Source of the DNA: Rhizobiaceae bacterium
Lineage (GTDB): Bacteria > Pseudomonadota > Alphaproteobacteria > Rhizobiales > Rhizobiaceae
Assembly (NCBI GenBank): GCA_004299545.1
Contig: SCRB01000993.1
Coordinates: 1-8,489, forward strand
Length of the DNA: 8,489 nucleotides
Reading direction: 5' to 3'
Made by a program: the position numbers and the translations under genes. The first letter of the stretch is position 1, and every line of letters begins with the position of its first letter. The notes under the pieces are model-generated. The model was not told the origin of the DNA and made no database searches. It worked only from the letters and a program-made list of their open reading frames with translations. Shown here piece after piece: positions 1 through 7,091 of the stretch.

Positions 1-239
1 CTCTCCTGCGGTTGGTCGAAGTGCTTTCGACGGCGCCTGCCAGGCTCTTCGGGCTTTCGGGCGGAACGCTGAAACCGGGCGCGCCGGCGGATATCGCCCT
101 TGTCGATCTCGACGAACCCTGGATCGTCAAGGAAACGGATATCCGTTCCCGTTCCAAGAACACCTGCTTCGAGGGTGCGCGGCTGCAAGGCAAGGTCTTG
201 CAAACAATGGTTACCGGTCGCACAGTGTTCGCCGCCTGA
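1..239 (+). CDS. pyrC: Dihydroorotase, PyrC2/AllB-like amidohydrolase, C-terminal fragment
   Basis: This is the 3' end of a gene cut by the window start. The frame is open from base 3 and stops at TGA 237-239, giving about 78 residues. The visible part has the typical C-terminus of class I dihydroorotases and related amidohydrolases: a helix like [15 protein letters not shown], then [17 protein letters not shown] (the small beta-sandwich domain of amidohydrolases), and near the end a segment like [18 protein letters not shown]. The family closes N-carbamoyl-L-aspartate to dihydroorotate in pyrimidine synthesis. The metal-binding residues lie upstream, outside the window, so it cannot be judged whether this copy is active or one of the inactive PyrC-like partners of aspartate transcarbamoylase. 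It lies 14 bp before plsY on the same strand. The order pyrC-plsY-dprA is common in Rhizobiales, which supports the call. Confidence 0.85.
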   Translation, partial: LLRLVEVLSTAPARLFGLSGGTLKPGAPADIALVDLDEPWIVKETDIRSRSKNTCFEGARLQGKVLQTMVTGRTVFAA

Positions 240-253
240 ATTTGGGGGGATTC

Positions 254-841
254 ATGTCAATGGTGCTGGCTGCGCTCGTCGTCGGCTATCTTTGCGGTTC
301 CATACCGTTCGGCCTGCTGATCACGCGCGCGGCCGGTCTCGGCGACGTGCGCAAGATCGGTTCAGGCAATATCGGCGCAACCAATGTTCTGCGCACGGGC
401 AAAAAGGGCCTTGCGGCGCTGACCCTGTTGCTCGACGCCCTCAAAGGGTTTCTGCCCGTCCTGGTCTTTTCGCACTTCTTCGGCCTCTATCCAGCGCTTG
501 CCGCCGGCTTTGCCGCCTTTCTCGGCCATCTTTTCCCCGTCTGGCTCGGCTTCAAGGGCGGCAAGGGCGTGGCGACCTATATCGGCGTCCTGATAGCCGC
601 CGCGTGGCAGGGTGCGGTCGTCTTCGCCGTCGCCTGGCTGGTCGTCGCCTTCATCACCCGCTATTCGTCGCTGGCGGCGCTTGTGGCTGCGGTGGCGGTC
701 CCGGTGGCGCTCGCCCTCATGGGCCGTTATGAGATCGCCGAAACCTTCGCGGTGATGAGCATCATCGTCTTCATCAAGCACCGGCCGAACATCACGCGGC
801 TTCTGTCGGGGACGGAGACGCGCATCGGCTCCAAGGGATGA
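254..841 (+). CDS. plsY: Acyl-phosphate:glycerol-3-phosphate acyltransferase PlsY
   Basis: PlsY is a polytopic inner-membrane enzyme. It transfers an acyl group from acyl-phosphate (made by PlsX) to glycerol-3-phosphate, the first step of phospholipid synthesis. The 195-residue product has normal family length and is very hydrophobic, with about five membrane spans. All three conserved cytoplasmic loop motifs are visible: [11 protein letters not shown] at residues 37-47 (motif 1), GGKGVATY at 102-109 (motif 2, the Gly-rich phosphate-binding loop), and [13 protein letters not shown] at 176-188 (motif 3). I chose ATG 254. A strong GGGGGGA lies at 244-250, only 3 nt before it but 9 nt before a second in-frame ATG at 260, so 260 is an equally possible start (193 aa). 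The stop overlaps the dprA start as ATGA at 838-841, which suggests translational coupling. Nothing looks damaged. Confidence 0.96.
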   Translation: MSMVLAALVVGYLCGSIPFGLLITRAAGLGDVRKIGSGNIGATNVLRTGKKGLAALTLLLDALKGFLPVLVFSHFFGLYPALAAGFAAFLGHLFPVWLGFKGGKGVATYIGVLIAAAWQGAVVFAVAWLVVAFITRYSSLAALVAAVAVPVALALMGRYEIAETFAVMSIIVFIKHRPNITRLLSGTETRIGSKG

Positions 842-1959
842 GTGCGCCTGCCGCCCCGCGTCTCACAGACCGGCAGCGGCTCAGCTGGCTTCGCCTCATC
901 CGAACGCCCAATGTCGGCCCGGCGACGTTCCGAGACCTCATCAACCGCTTCGGCTCCGCCGAAAACGCCATCGAAATGCTGCCGGAACTGATCTTGAACG
1001 GCGGTGCATCGCGTCCCGTCAGAATCCCTTCCGTGTCTGAAGCGGAGGCGGAACTGCAAGTGGCGCAGCGGCAGGGTGCGCGTTTCGTGGCACTCGGGGA
1101 GGCCGATTATCCACCGCTTCTCAGCCGGGTTGACAGCCCACCACCGCTGATCGCGGTCAAAGGCCATGCAGCCGTTTTTGAACTACCGGCCATATCGATC
1201 GTCGGCGCGCGCAACGCATCGCTGGCCGGGATCAAGATCGCGCAGACTCTGGCGCGGGAGCTTGGCGCCCAGCGCCACGCGATCGTTTCGGGATTGGCGC
1301 GAGGTATAGACACCGCCGCACATCGCGGCAGTCTTGGAACGGGAACCGTCGCCGTCCTCGCCGGTGGCCTCGACATGCCCTATCCGCCGGAAAATATCCC
1401 GCTGATCGCGGAAATCCTCGAGGCCGGTGGTGCCGTCATCTCCGGGATGCCTTTCGGCTGGGAGCCGCGAGCGCGCGATTTTCCGCGCCGCAATCGCCTG
1501 ATCGCCGGGCTTTCCTATGGCCTCGTCGTTGTCGAAGCGGCGCTCAGGTCCGGTTCGCTGATCAGTGCAAGGCTTGCCGCGGAAATGGGGCGGCTCGTTT
1601 TTGCCGTACCCGGATCGCCACTCGACCCGCGCGCCGCCGGCACCAACAATCTCCTGAAAGACGGCGCGATCCTCGTGACAGACGCGATGGATGTCACGAG
1701 CCAGCTTGCTCCCATTATCGGCAGGGGTTTGCCGGAGAGCGGGCGCTTCGACGAACCGCCAGATTTTTCCGCCACGCCGCCACCTGCGGACAGCGACCGC
1801 GATCGCGTCATGGAAGCGCTCGGGCCGGTGCCGACGCCGATCGATGACATCATCCGCCATACCGGCCTTCATCCGGCACAGATCTTCATGATCCTGCTCG
1901 AACTCGATCTCGCCGGAAGGCTCGAACGCCATCCTGGTGGCAACGTCTCGCTCGCCTGA
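838..1959 (+). CDS. dprA: DNA processing protein DprA (Smf)
   Basis: DprA binds single-stranded DNA and loads RecA during natural transformation. It is also widespread in bacteria not known to be competent. The 373-aa product shows the full domain order. Residues about 12-52 form a helix-hairpin-helix/SAM-like region ([19 protein letters not shown]). Residues about 85-290 form the Rossmann-like DprA core with IVGARNAS (121-128), [16 protein letters not shown] (151-166), [13 protein letters not shown] (174-186), [12 protein letters not shown] (215-226), [17 protein letters not shown] (233-249) and [17 protein letters not shown] (257-273). After a Pro-rich linker (about 305-318), residues about 320-373 form the C-terminal winged-helix-like domain, as in longer DprA proteins. 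It is the last gene of the pyrC-plsY-dprA run and overlaps plsY by four bases. It converges on galM with 18 bp between the stops. No lesion is seen, and its role in this organism is inferred only from the family. Confidence 0.96.
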   Translation: MSAPAAPRLTDRQRLSWLRLIRTPNVGPATFRDLINRFGSAENAIEMLPELILNGGASRPVRIPSVSEAEAELQVAQRQGARFVALGEADYPPLLSRVDSPPPLIAVKGHAAVFELPAISIVGARNASLAGIKIAQTLARELGAQRHAIVSGLARGIDTAAHRGSLGTGTVAVLAGGLDMPYPPENIPLIAEILEAGGAVISGMPFGWEPRARDFPRRNRLIAGLSYGLVVVEAALRSGSLISARLAAEMGRLVFAVPGSPLDPRAAGTNNLLKDGAILVTDAMDVTSQLAPIIGRGLPESGRFDEPPDFSATPPPADSDRDRVMEALGPVPTPIDDIIRHTGLHPAQIFMILLELDLAGRLERHPGGNVSLA

Positions 1960-1977
1960 AACAGAGCGGAACTCGAA

Positions 1978-2994
1978 TCAAGGAAGCCTGAAACGGTATT
2001 GCGTCACCTGTCGGTACGTTTCACCGGGGCGGAGAACCGCCGACGGGAAATAAGGACGATTGACCGCATCCGGCCATCCCTGTGCTTCAAGGCAGAAACC
2101 GGCATTGGCGCCGTACATGCGCCCGCCATGGCCGGGAACGCCCGGAGAAACCTTGTGACCGGCATAAAACTGCACACCGGGTTCTGTGGTCCAGACCTCC
2201 ATTTCGACACCTGAGACGGCTCCTTGCGCCCATGCCGCCTGCTTCAACGGCTCTCGATCCGCCGAAAGGCAGAAATTATGGTCATAGACGAACTGGCCTG
2301 CCCCTTCGTCCTGCCGCACGGGCCTGGCCTGGCGGAAATCGAAAGGCGTACCGTCGACAGGCTCGACGCCACCGGTAGGGATAAGGTCGCTATCGACAGG
2401 GAGATACGCTGCCGCGTTGATCACCAGGCGATGATCGAGAATGTTGCCGGTCCCCCCGTCGTCGAGGTTGAAATAGGAATGGTGCGCGAGATTGCAGAGC
2501 GTCGGCTGGTCCGTCGTCGCTTCATATTCGAGTTCCAGCGTTCCGGCCGCCTTCAGCCTGTAGGTGCAGGAAATCTCCAGGTTGCCGGGAAAGCCCATCC
2601 ATCCGTCGGGGTCGGTGATGTGCAGGGTGACGAAGTCACTGCCCTGTTCGCCAATCCGCCAGAGCCGTTTCCCTGTTCCCTTCGAGCCGCCATGCAAGGT
2701 GTGCTTGCCGAGGAAATTGGGATCGGTGTGATACCGCTTCCCGTCGATGGTGAAGCGGGCATTGCCGATGCGGTTGGCGCAGCGGCCGGGGATGGCGCCG
2801 AAATAAGGGGATTTGGTAAGGTAGGGTTCGAACGTGTCGAAGCCGAGCACGAGCGGCGCATCATGCCCCTCCAGCCGCAAGTCCTGCAGCACGCCGCCAT
2901 AGGTCAGGACGCAGGCCGTCAGCCCGCCGCCGCTCAAGCGGGTGCGATGGACTGCTTCCCCTTCCGCCGTCTCGCCGAATCTTTCCGCATCCAT
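1978..2994 (-). CDS. galM: Aldose 1-epimerase (galactose mutarotase)
   Basis: Aldose 1-epimerases interconvert alpha and beta anomers of free hexoses such as galactose and glucose in the cytoplasm. The 338-aa product has normal length. It carries the family hallmarks: GRCANRIGNARF near residues 70-81 (substrate-binding Arg), TLHGGSKG with H101, LAHHSYFNL with H172 as the likely general acid, YDHNF with D238, GVQFYAG near 273, and FCLEAQGWPDAVN with E303 as the likely catalytic base, then SAVLRPGETY near the C-terminus. I chose the ATG at 2994 because AAGGGG lies 6 nt upstream of it (complement of 3001-3006) and homologues begin here. An in-frame start at 3078 would add 28 residues that do not look like the family. 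The gene stands alone, with no other gal or sugar-uptake gene nearby, so its substrate is not defined by context. Confidence 0.95.
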   Translation of the reverse strand: MDAERFGETAEGEAVHRTRLSGGGLTACVLTYGGVLQDLRLEGHDAPLVLGFDTFEPYLTKSPYFGAIPGRCANRIGNARFTIDGKRYHTDPNFLGKHTLHGGSKGTGKRLWRIGEQGSDFVTLHITDPDGWMGFPGNLEISCTYRLKAAGTLELEYEATTDQPTLCNLAHHSYFNLDDGGTGNILDHRLVINAAAYLPVDSDLIPTGGVEPVDGTPFDFRQARPVRQDEGAGQFVYDHNFCLSADREPLKQAAWAQGAVSGVEMEVWTTEPGVQFYAGHKVSPGVPGHGGRMYGANAGFCLEAQGWPDAVNRPYFPSAVLRPGETYRQVTQYRFRLP

Positions 2995-3182
2995 GGCTTG
3001 CCCCTTTGACGTACCGGCCCTTATCGACTTAACGTTTCCTGTGCGTAACAATGCCGTTTGCGGCACTGTCTCTATCATAGCAACACTTCACCGCTACGGG
3101 CTGACCCTGCAACGAAAACGACCGTGTCCCGATGCAGCGGCAAGCGCTCGTCCCTATATCACGCCCGCCTCGCCTCTTTCCC

Positions 3183-3200
3183 AATCGGGAAAAACCGATT
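3183..3200. repeat. Perfect 6-bp inverted repeat in the acpXL leader
   Basis: AATCGG at 3183-3188 and CCGATT at 3195-3200 are perfect reverse complements around a 6-base spacer (GAAAAA). The repeat ends 46 bp before the acpXL start codon and lies downstream of the CTATAT box at 3154-3159. It could be a protein-binding operator or a small RNA hairpin in the leader. It is too short to be a convincing terminator and has no T-tract. Function is unknown, and a 6-bp repeat may arise by chance. Confidence 0.35.
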
Positions 3201-3234
3201 AGACAGCCGCCAAGAAGAGATTTCACGTCAGATC

Positions 3235-3239
3235 AAGGA
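3235..3239 (+). promoter_or_regulatory. Ribosome binding site deciding the GTG start of acpXL
   Basis: AAGGA lies 7 nt before GTG 3247. This spacing, together with homologous AcpXL proteins starting with a sequence like [12 protein letters not shown], fixes the start at GTG 3247 rather than at upstream in-frame start codons. Confidence 0.7.
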
Positions 3240-3246
3240 TAGCAAC

Positions 3247-3534
3247 GTGGCATCGACATTTGACAAGGTCGCCGACATCATCGCCGAGACGAGCGAGATC
3301 GATCGCGACACCATAACGCCTGAAAGTCATACGATCGACGACCTCGGCATCGACAGCCTCGATTTTCTCGACATCGTCTTCGCCATCGACAAGGAATTCG
3401 GCATCAAGGTGCCGCTGGAAAAGTGGACGCAGGAAGTCAATGACGGCAAGGTCTCGACGGACGAATATTTCGTCATGAAGAACCTTTGCGCCAAGATCGA
3501 CGCTCTCGTCGCGGCGAAAACGGCTTCCGCCTGA
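3247..3534 (+). CDS. acpXL: Specialised acyl carrier protein AcpXL for lipid A very-long-chain fatty acid
   Basis: AcpXL is the dedicated acyl carrier on which the C28 hydroxy fatty acid of rhizobial lipid A is assembled and from which LpxXL transfers it. The product is 95 aa, longer than ordinary AcpP (about 78 aa) and of the usual AcpXL length. It begins with [16 protein letters not shown]. The phosphopantetheine site is [12 protein letters not shown] with Ser37 as the attachment residue. The later segment [19 protein letters not shown] is typical of AcpXL and differs from AcpP. The start is GTG 3247 with AAGGA 7 nt upstream. It is the first gene of the operon and is followed after only 27 bp by a KAS-like gene. 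In the usual rhizobial arrangement a dehydratase gene, fabZXL, would stand in that gap. The protein itself looks intact. Confidence 0.97.
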   Translation: MASTFDKVADIIAETSEIDRDTITPESHTIDDLGIDSLDFLDIVFAIDKEFGIKVPLEKWTQEVNDGKVSTDEYFVMKNLCAKIDALVAAKTASA

Positions 3535-3561
3535 TCGCACTGATTCTGTTCCGGGTATTCG

Positions 3562-4743
3562 ATGAATCCGCGCGACGTCCTCATAACCGGCATCGGCCTC
3601 GTCTCCTCGCTCGGCGAAGGCGTGGAGGCGCATTGGGCGGCGCTGACCCGCGAGAAGCCGCTTCCCGTCACGGACGGCGAGCGCTTCGCTCCCTACACCG
3701 TCCATCCGCTTCCCGAGATCGACTGGGCTGTCCAGATACCGGCGCGAGGCGATCGCCGTCAGATGGAGCTTTGGCAGCGGCTCGGTACCTATACGGCGGG
3801 TCTGGCGCTCGACGACGCCGGCATGAAGGGTGACGGGGTGCTCTGCTCCACCATGGACATGACGATCGCGGCCGGCGGTGGCGAGCGCGACGTCGCCGTC
3901 GATGCGGCCATCCTTACGGCGGCGGCGGCACGCAATGACCGTGGTGTTCTTCTCAACGAGAAACTGACGACCGAATTGCGCCCGACGCTATTCCTGGCAC
4001 AGCTTTCCAACCTGCTCGCCGGCAATATTTCGATCGTCCATAAAGTCACCGGCTCCTCGCGCACCTTCATGGGCGAAGAGGGATCGGGCATTTCGGCCAT
4101 CGATACCGCAGCACGCCGCATCCGGGCGGGCCAGTCGAGCCATGCGCTGGTCGGCGCCGCCTTCGAAAGCGAGCACCCCGATATGCTGCTCGGCTATGAA
4201 CTCGGCGGTTATCTCCATCGCGGCGCGTGGCACCCTGTCTGGGAAAGGAGCGGTGCGCAAGGCGGCGGGGTGGTCAGTGGTTCGGGCGCGGCCTTCCTCG
4301 TGCTCGAATCGCGTGAACATGCCGAAATGCGCGGCCGCACGCCCTATGCCGAACTCGGCCCTGTCGTCTCGGGGCGCGTGAAAAGGCAGGCCGAAGATTT
4401 GTCGCAAAACCTCTCCGACATGCTCGTCAAGGCCGAATTGCCCAAAGGCAGGCGGCTTGTCGTCTCCGGAAGTTCCGGAGCGCATGATGCGACGGCAGCA
4501 GAGATGAAGGCGCTTGCGGACAAGGCTTTCGTCCGGCGCGGTTTCTCCACGATGACTGGCCATCTGAAGGAAGCCCAGTTTCCCTTCGCGGTTGCCCTTG
4601 CCGCGCTGGCGGCGCATCGCCAAGCCTCCTATCCCGCTTTTTCCGTGACCGAGGAGACTTTCGATGGTGAATTGGGCACCGTCCTGGCAACGACGGTCGG
4701 CTATCACCAGTTCGAGGGGATGGTCGCCGTCTACGCGGCGTAG
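3562..4743 (+). CDS. fabF2XL: FabF2XL-like beta-ketoacyl-ACP synthase homologue lacking the catalytic Cys
   Basis: This is a 393-aa thiolase-fold KAS protein (usual FabF about 410 aa) that starts with the family segment VLITGIGLVSSLGEG. It aligns without gaps to FabF around the active site (VTGSSRTFMGEEGSGISAIDTA, given here in parts: VTGSSRTFM at 162-170, then GEEGSGISAIDTA). The nucleophilic Cys position is Glu173. Both active-site His are kept (H308 in SGAHDAT and H334 in MTGH), but the catalytic Lys of KSMTGH is Ser329, the glycines after the second His are gone (HLKEAQ), and the C-terminal GFGGTN gate is replaced (VGYHQFEG). From established KAS chemistry it should not condense by itself. 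By analogy with the chain-length factor of type II polyketide synthases, whose Cys is Gln, I infer a heterodimer partner for FabF1XL that shapes the long pocket. It lies 27 bp after acpXL and 15 bp before fabF1XL. The symbol follows rhizobial usage. Confidence 0.9.
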   Translation: MNPRDVLITGIGLVSSLGEGVEAHWAALTREKPLPVTDGERFAPYTVHPLPEIDWAVQIPARGDRRQMELWQRLGTYTAGLALDDAGMKGDGVLCSTMDMTIAAGGGERDVAVDAAILTAAAARNDRGVLLNEKLTTELRPTLFLAQLSNLLAGNISIVHKVTGSSRTFMGEEGSGISAIDTAARRIRAGQSSHALVGAAFESEHPDMLLGYELGGYLHRGAWHPVWERSGAQGGGVVSGSGAAFLVLESREHAEMRGRTPYAELGPVVSGRVKRQAEDLSQNLSDMLVKAELPKGRRLVVSGSSGAHDATAAEMKALADKAFVRRGFSTMTGHLKEAQFPFAVALAALAAHRQASYPAFSVTEETFDGELGTVLATTVGYHQFEGMVAVYAA

Positions 4744-4758
4744 CGAAGGTTTCAACTC

Positions 4759-6027
4759 ATGAAAACGACGGATCATCTGGGCAGGCCGATCGTCGCCGTC
4801 ACCGGCATGGGCATGGTCACGTCGCTTGGGCGCGGCAAGAAGGCAAGCTGGGAAGGCCTGACGAGCGGCCGCTCCGGAGTCCACACCATCACGCGCTTCC
4901 CGATCGAGCATCTCAACACGCGGATCGCCGGGACGGTGGATTTCATGCCGGCGAGCAACAAAGGCCCGAGCGCCCTCACCCATGAACTGGCGGAAACCGC
5001 CGCCCATGAGGCGCTGGCGGAAGCCGGTCTTGATAACGGCGATTTCGGTGGTCCGCTTTTCCTGGCAAGTCCGCCGGTCGAACTCGACTGGCGCGACCGT
5101 TTCGAGCTTTTTCTGTCCGCCGGCGCGCCGCAGGACGATCTGAACCTCCTGAAAATCGCACGCGAACTCAAGACACGCGCCGTCTTCGATACGACGCAAT
5201 TCGGCGCGATAGCGGACCGTCTGGCGGAGAAATTCGGCGCGCACGGTCTTCCCGTCACGCTGTCCACCGCCTGCGCCTCCGGCGCCACGGCGATCCAGCT
5301 TGGCGTCGAGGCGATAAGGCGCGGCGAATGCGACCGCGCGCTCTCGATCGGAGCAGACGGGTCCGCAACCGCCGAAGCGCTGATTCGCTTTTCACTTCTC
5401 TCAGCCCTCTCCACCCATAACGACGAACCTGAAAAGGCCTCGAAGCCGTTTTCCAAGGATCGCGATGGGTTCGTCCTGGCGGAAGGAGCGGCAGCCCTGG
5501 TGCTCGAATCGCTTGAAACTGCCACGGCGCGCGGGGCGGACATCCTCGGCATCCTGAAAGGCTGCGGCGAACGTGCCGACGATTTCCACAGAACGCGCTC
5601 GAAGCCGGACGGTTCGCCGGCAATCGCGACGGTCAAGGCGGCGCTTGCCGATGCGGGGATTGGCGAGGCGGAGATCGACTACATCAATGCACACGGCACC
5701 GCGACGCCGGAAAACGACAAGATGGAACACCTCTCCCTCTCGACGGTCTTCGGCGAGCGGATGCCCGCCATTCCTATTTCCTCGAACAAATCGATGATCG
5801 GGCATACGCTGTCGGCGGCGGGTGCAATCGAGGCTGCCTTTTCGCTTCTGACGATGCGCGAAGGCGTCATTCCGCCAACGATCAATTACGACAATCCCGA
5901 CCCCGCGATCGATTTCGATGTCGTGCCGAATGTGAAGCGTGCGGCCGACGTGAAGACGGTCCTGTCGAATTCCTTCGGCTTCGGCGGCCAGAATGCCTGC
6001 CTTGTCATGGCGCGTGAACCGGTCTAA
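4759..6027 (+). CDS. fabF1XL: Beta-ketoacyl-ACP synthase FabF1XL, catalytically intact
   Basis: This 422-aa KAS II-type enzyme is expected to condense malonyl-ACP with the chain on AcpXL in the rounds that extend it to about C28. The catalytic set is complete: Cys172 in STACASGATAIQLG, His312 in INAHGTATPEND, Lys344 and His349 in SSNKSMIGHTLSAAG, and the C-terminal gate NSFGFGGQNA at 404-413. The N-terminus reads IVAVTGMGMVTSLGRG. The start ATG 4759 has GAAGG at 4745-4749, 9 nt upstream. The stretch between about residues 60 and 165 differs from housekeeping FabF, which fits a changed substrate pocket (inference). It shares local identity with the preceding gene, for example a segment like LVLES-E-A--RG in both, consistent with an old tandem duplication. 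As the only KAS in the cluster with a full active site, it is the likely catalytic subunit. Confidence 0.94.
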   Translation: MKTTDHLGRPIVAVTGMGMVTSLGRGKKASWEGLTSGRSGVHTITRFPIEHLNTRIAGTVDFMPASNKGPSALTHELAETAAHEALAEAGLDNGDFGGPLFLASPPVELDWRDRFELFLSAGAPQDDLNLLKIARELKTRAVFDTTQFGAIADRLAEKFGAHGLPVTLSTACASGATAIQLGVEAIRRGECDRALSIGADGSATAEALIRFSLLSALSTHNDEPEKASKPFSKDRDGFVLAEGAAALVLESLETATARGADILGILKGCGERADDFHRTRSKPDGSPAIATVKAALADAGIGEAEIDYINAHGTATPENDKMEHLSLSTVFGERMPAIPISSNKSMIGHTLSAAGAIEAAFSLLTMREGVIPPTINYDNPDPAIDFDVVPNVKRAADVKTVLSNSFGFGGQNACLVMAREPV

Positions 6028-6059
6028 GCGGCGTCCAGTCACAAAAGTCCGGAAATCTC

Positions 6060-7088
6060 ATGCGCGCATTGCAGCTTATCGAGGACCGCAGGCTCGAACT
6101 CACCGACATCGCCCCGCCCCCTCCACCGGCGGTCGGAGAGGTGACGGTCAATATAAAGGTCGTCGCGCTCAACCACATCGATGTCTGGGGCTGGCGCGGC
6201 ATGGCCTTCGCCAAGCGCAAGCTGCCACTCGTCATCGGCGCCGAGGCCTCAGGCGAGGTCGCCGCGATCGGGTCAAGCGTTTCCGGCCTGCTGCCGGGCC
6301 AACTCGTTTCGATCTACGGCGCGCGCACCTGCGGTCTTTGCCGCGCCTGCCGCGAGGGACGCGACAATCTCTGCGAGCATGTCGGCGGAGTCCATGGCTT
6401 CCACCTCGACGGCTTTGCCCAGGAAGCGATCAACCTTCCCGCGCGGCTTCTGGTCCCTGCGCCTCTCGGCGTCAGCGATATCGGCGCTGCCGTCGCGCCC
6501 GTTACCTTCGGCACGGTCGAGCACATGCTGTTCGACAATGCCCGGCTGCGGCCGGGAGAAACGATCCTCGTCCATGCCGGCGGCTCGGGCATAGGCTCGG
6601 CGGCGATCCAGCTCGCCAGGCGCGCCGGCTGTAGCGTCATCACCACGGTCGGCTCCGCCGCCAAGATGGAGAAAGCCAAGGCGCTCGGCGCGGATCACGT
6701 CATCAATTACCGCGAAGACCGCTTCGAAGGGGTCGTGCGCAAGCTGACCCGCAAGAAAGGTGTCGATGTGGTCTTCGAGCACGTCGGTGCCGATACATGG
6801 GCCGGTTCGATGCTGTCGCTGAAGCGCGGCGGCCGCCTCGTCACCTGCGGCTCGACCTCGGGTGTTTCCACAACCATGAACCTGATGCAGCTTTTCCAGC
6901 AGCAATTGAAGATTTTCGGGTCCTTCGGCTGCCGCATGGGGAATATGGCGGACGCCATGCAGAAGATGGCCGCCGGCATCGTCCATCCTGTCGTGGATAG
7001 CGAACTCGGCTTTGACGATATAGGCACCGCGCTCCAGCGCATGGAGAGCCGCGACGTTTTCGGCAAGATCCTGCTGCGCGTCGCCTGA
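6060..7088 (+). CDS. adhXL: MDR-superfamily zinc-binding dehydrogenase (AdhXL-like) of the VLCFA cluster
   Basis: This 342-aa protein has the two-domain medium-chain dehydrogenase/reductase architecture: an N-terminal GroES-like domain to about residue 125, then a Rossmann domain with the nucleotide-binding turn HAGGSGIGSAA at 172-182. The structural-zinc lobe is complete, with C91, C94, C97 and C105 in CGLCRACREGRDNLC. The catalytic zinc site is not. The usual first Cys is Asn38 (ALNHID), the His of GHE is Ala61 (GAE), and no Cys is seen near the third ligand position (PVTFGTVEHM). It is therefore closer to quinone/enoyl reductase-like MDRs than to classical alcohol dehydrogenases. In the cluster it could reduce an intermediate of chain elongation, such as an enoyl group, but the substrate is unknown. 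ATG 6060 follows GGAAA at 6051-6055. It ends 3 bp before lpxXL. Confidence 0.9.
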   Translation: MRALQLIEDRRLELTDIAPPPPPAVGEVTVNIKVVALNHIDVWGWRGMAFAKRKLPLVIGAEASGEVAAIGSSVSGLLPGQLVSIYGARTCGLCRACREGRDNLCEHVGGVHGFHLDGFAQEAINLPARLLVPAPLGVSDIGAAVAPVTFGTVEHMLFDNARLRPGETILVHAGGSGIGSAAIQLARRAGCSVITTVGSAAKMEKAKALGADHVINYREDRFEGVVRKLTRKKGVDVVFEHVGADTWAGSMLSLKRGGRLVTCGSTSGVSTTMNLMQLFQQQLKIFGSFGCRMGNMADAMQKMAAGIVHPVVDSELGFDDIGTALQRMESRDVFGKILLRVA

Positions 7089-7091
7089 AAG

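Larger units (their letters stand above)
2995..3246. promoter_or_regulatory. Divergent intergenic region between galM and acpXL
   Basis: This 252-bp stretch separates two divergently transcribed units, so it must hold the promoters of both galM and the acpXL operon unless one is read through from elsewhere. On the plus strand CTATAT at 3154-3159 matches the -10 element described for rhizobial housekeeping promoters. I see no good CTTGAC-like -35 at the right distance, so this assignment is weak. If correct, the acpXL transcript would have a leader of roughly 80 nt. On the minus strand TATGAT (complement of 3074-3079) is a -10-like box, also without a convincing -35. No RNA gene or plausible small ORF was recognised. 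Reading either neighbouring gene into this region gives sequence unlike its family. Confidence 0.5.

Noticed and set aside
1949..1968. Short inverted repeat CGCTC-N10-GAGCG spanning the dprA stop codon, as a possible terminator
   Set aside because: The stem is only 5 bp plus one wobble pair, and no T-tract follows on either strand, so it is not a credible intrinsic terminator.
2995..3078. N-terminal extension of galM by 28 residues
   Set aside because: Family members begin near MDAERF, AAGGGG is ideally spaced for the ATG at 2994, and the extension has no signal peptide or family likeness.
3058..3246. Upstream in-frame extension of acpXL (63 more residues)
   Set aside because: The extension does not look like AcpXL, which normally starts at the TFDKVADII segment, and a good ribosome binding site sits 7 nt before GTG 3247.
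4464..4480. Perfect 17-nt palindrome (8-bp arms around one base) inside fabF2XL
   Set aside because: It encodes the repeated residues S-G-S-S-G near the active-site His308, with the same Ser-Gly codon pair (TCC GGA) used twice. Coding constraint explains it, and it has no regulatory context.
3562..4743. fabF2XL as a pseudogene because its active-site Cys is missing
   Set aside because: The frame is intact at near-normal length, both active-site His are kept, and it sits with tight spacing in an operon, so a selected non-condensing role is more likely than decay.
3988..5244. Long open frame of 418 codons on the minus strand across fabF2XL and fabF1XL
   Set aside because: Its translation resembles no family I know, it is rich in Arg, His and Gly as expected for an antisense frame of GC-rich DNA, and it lies entirely antisense to two clear KAS genes.
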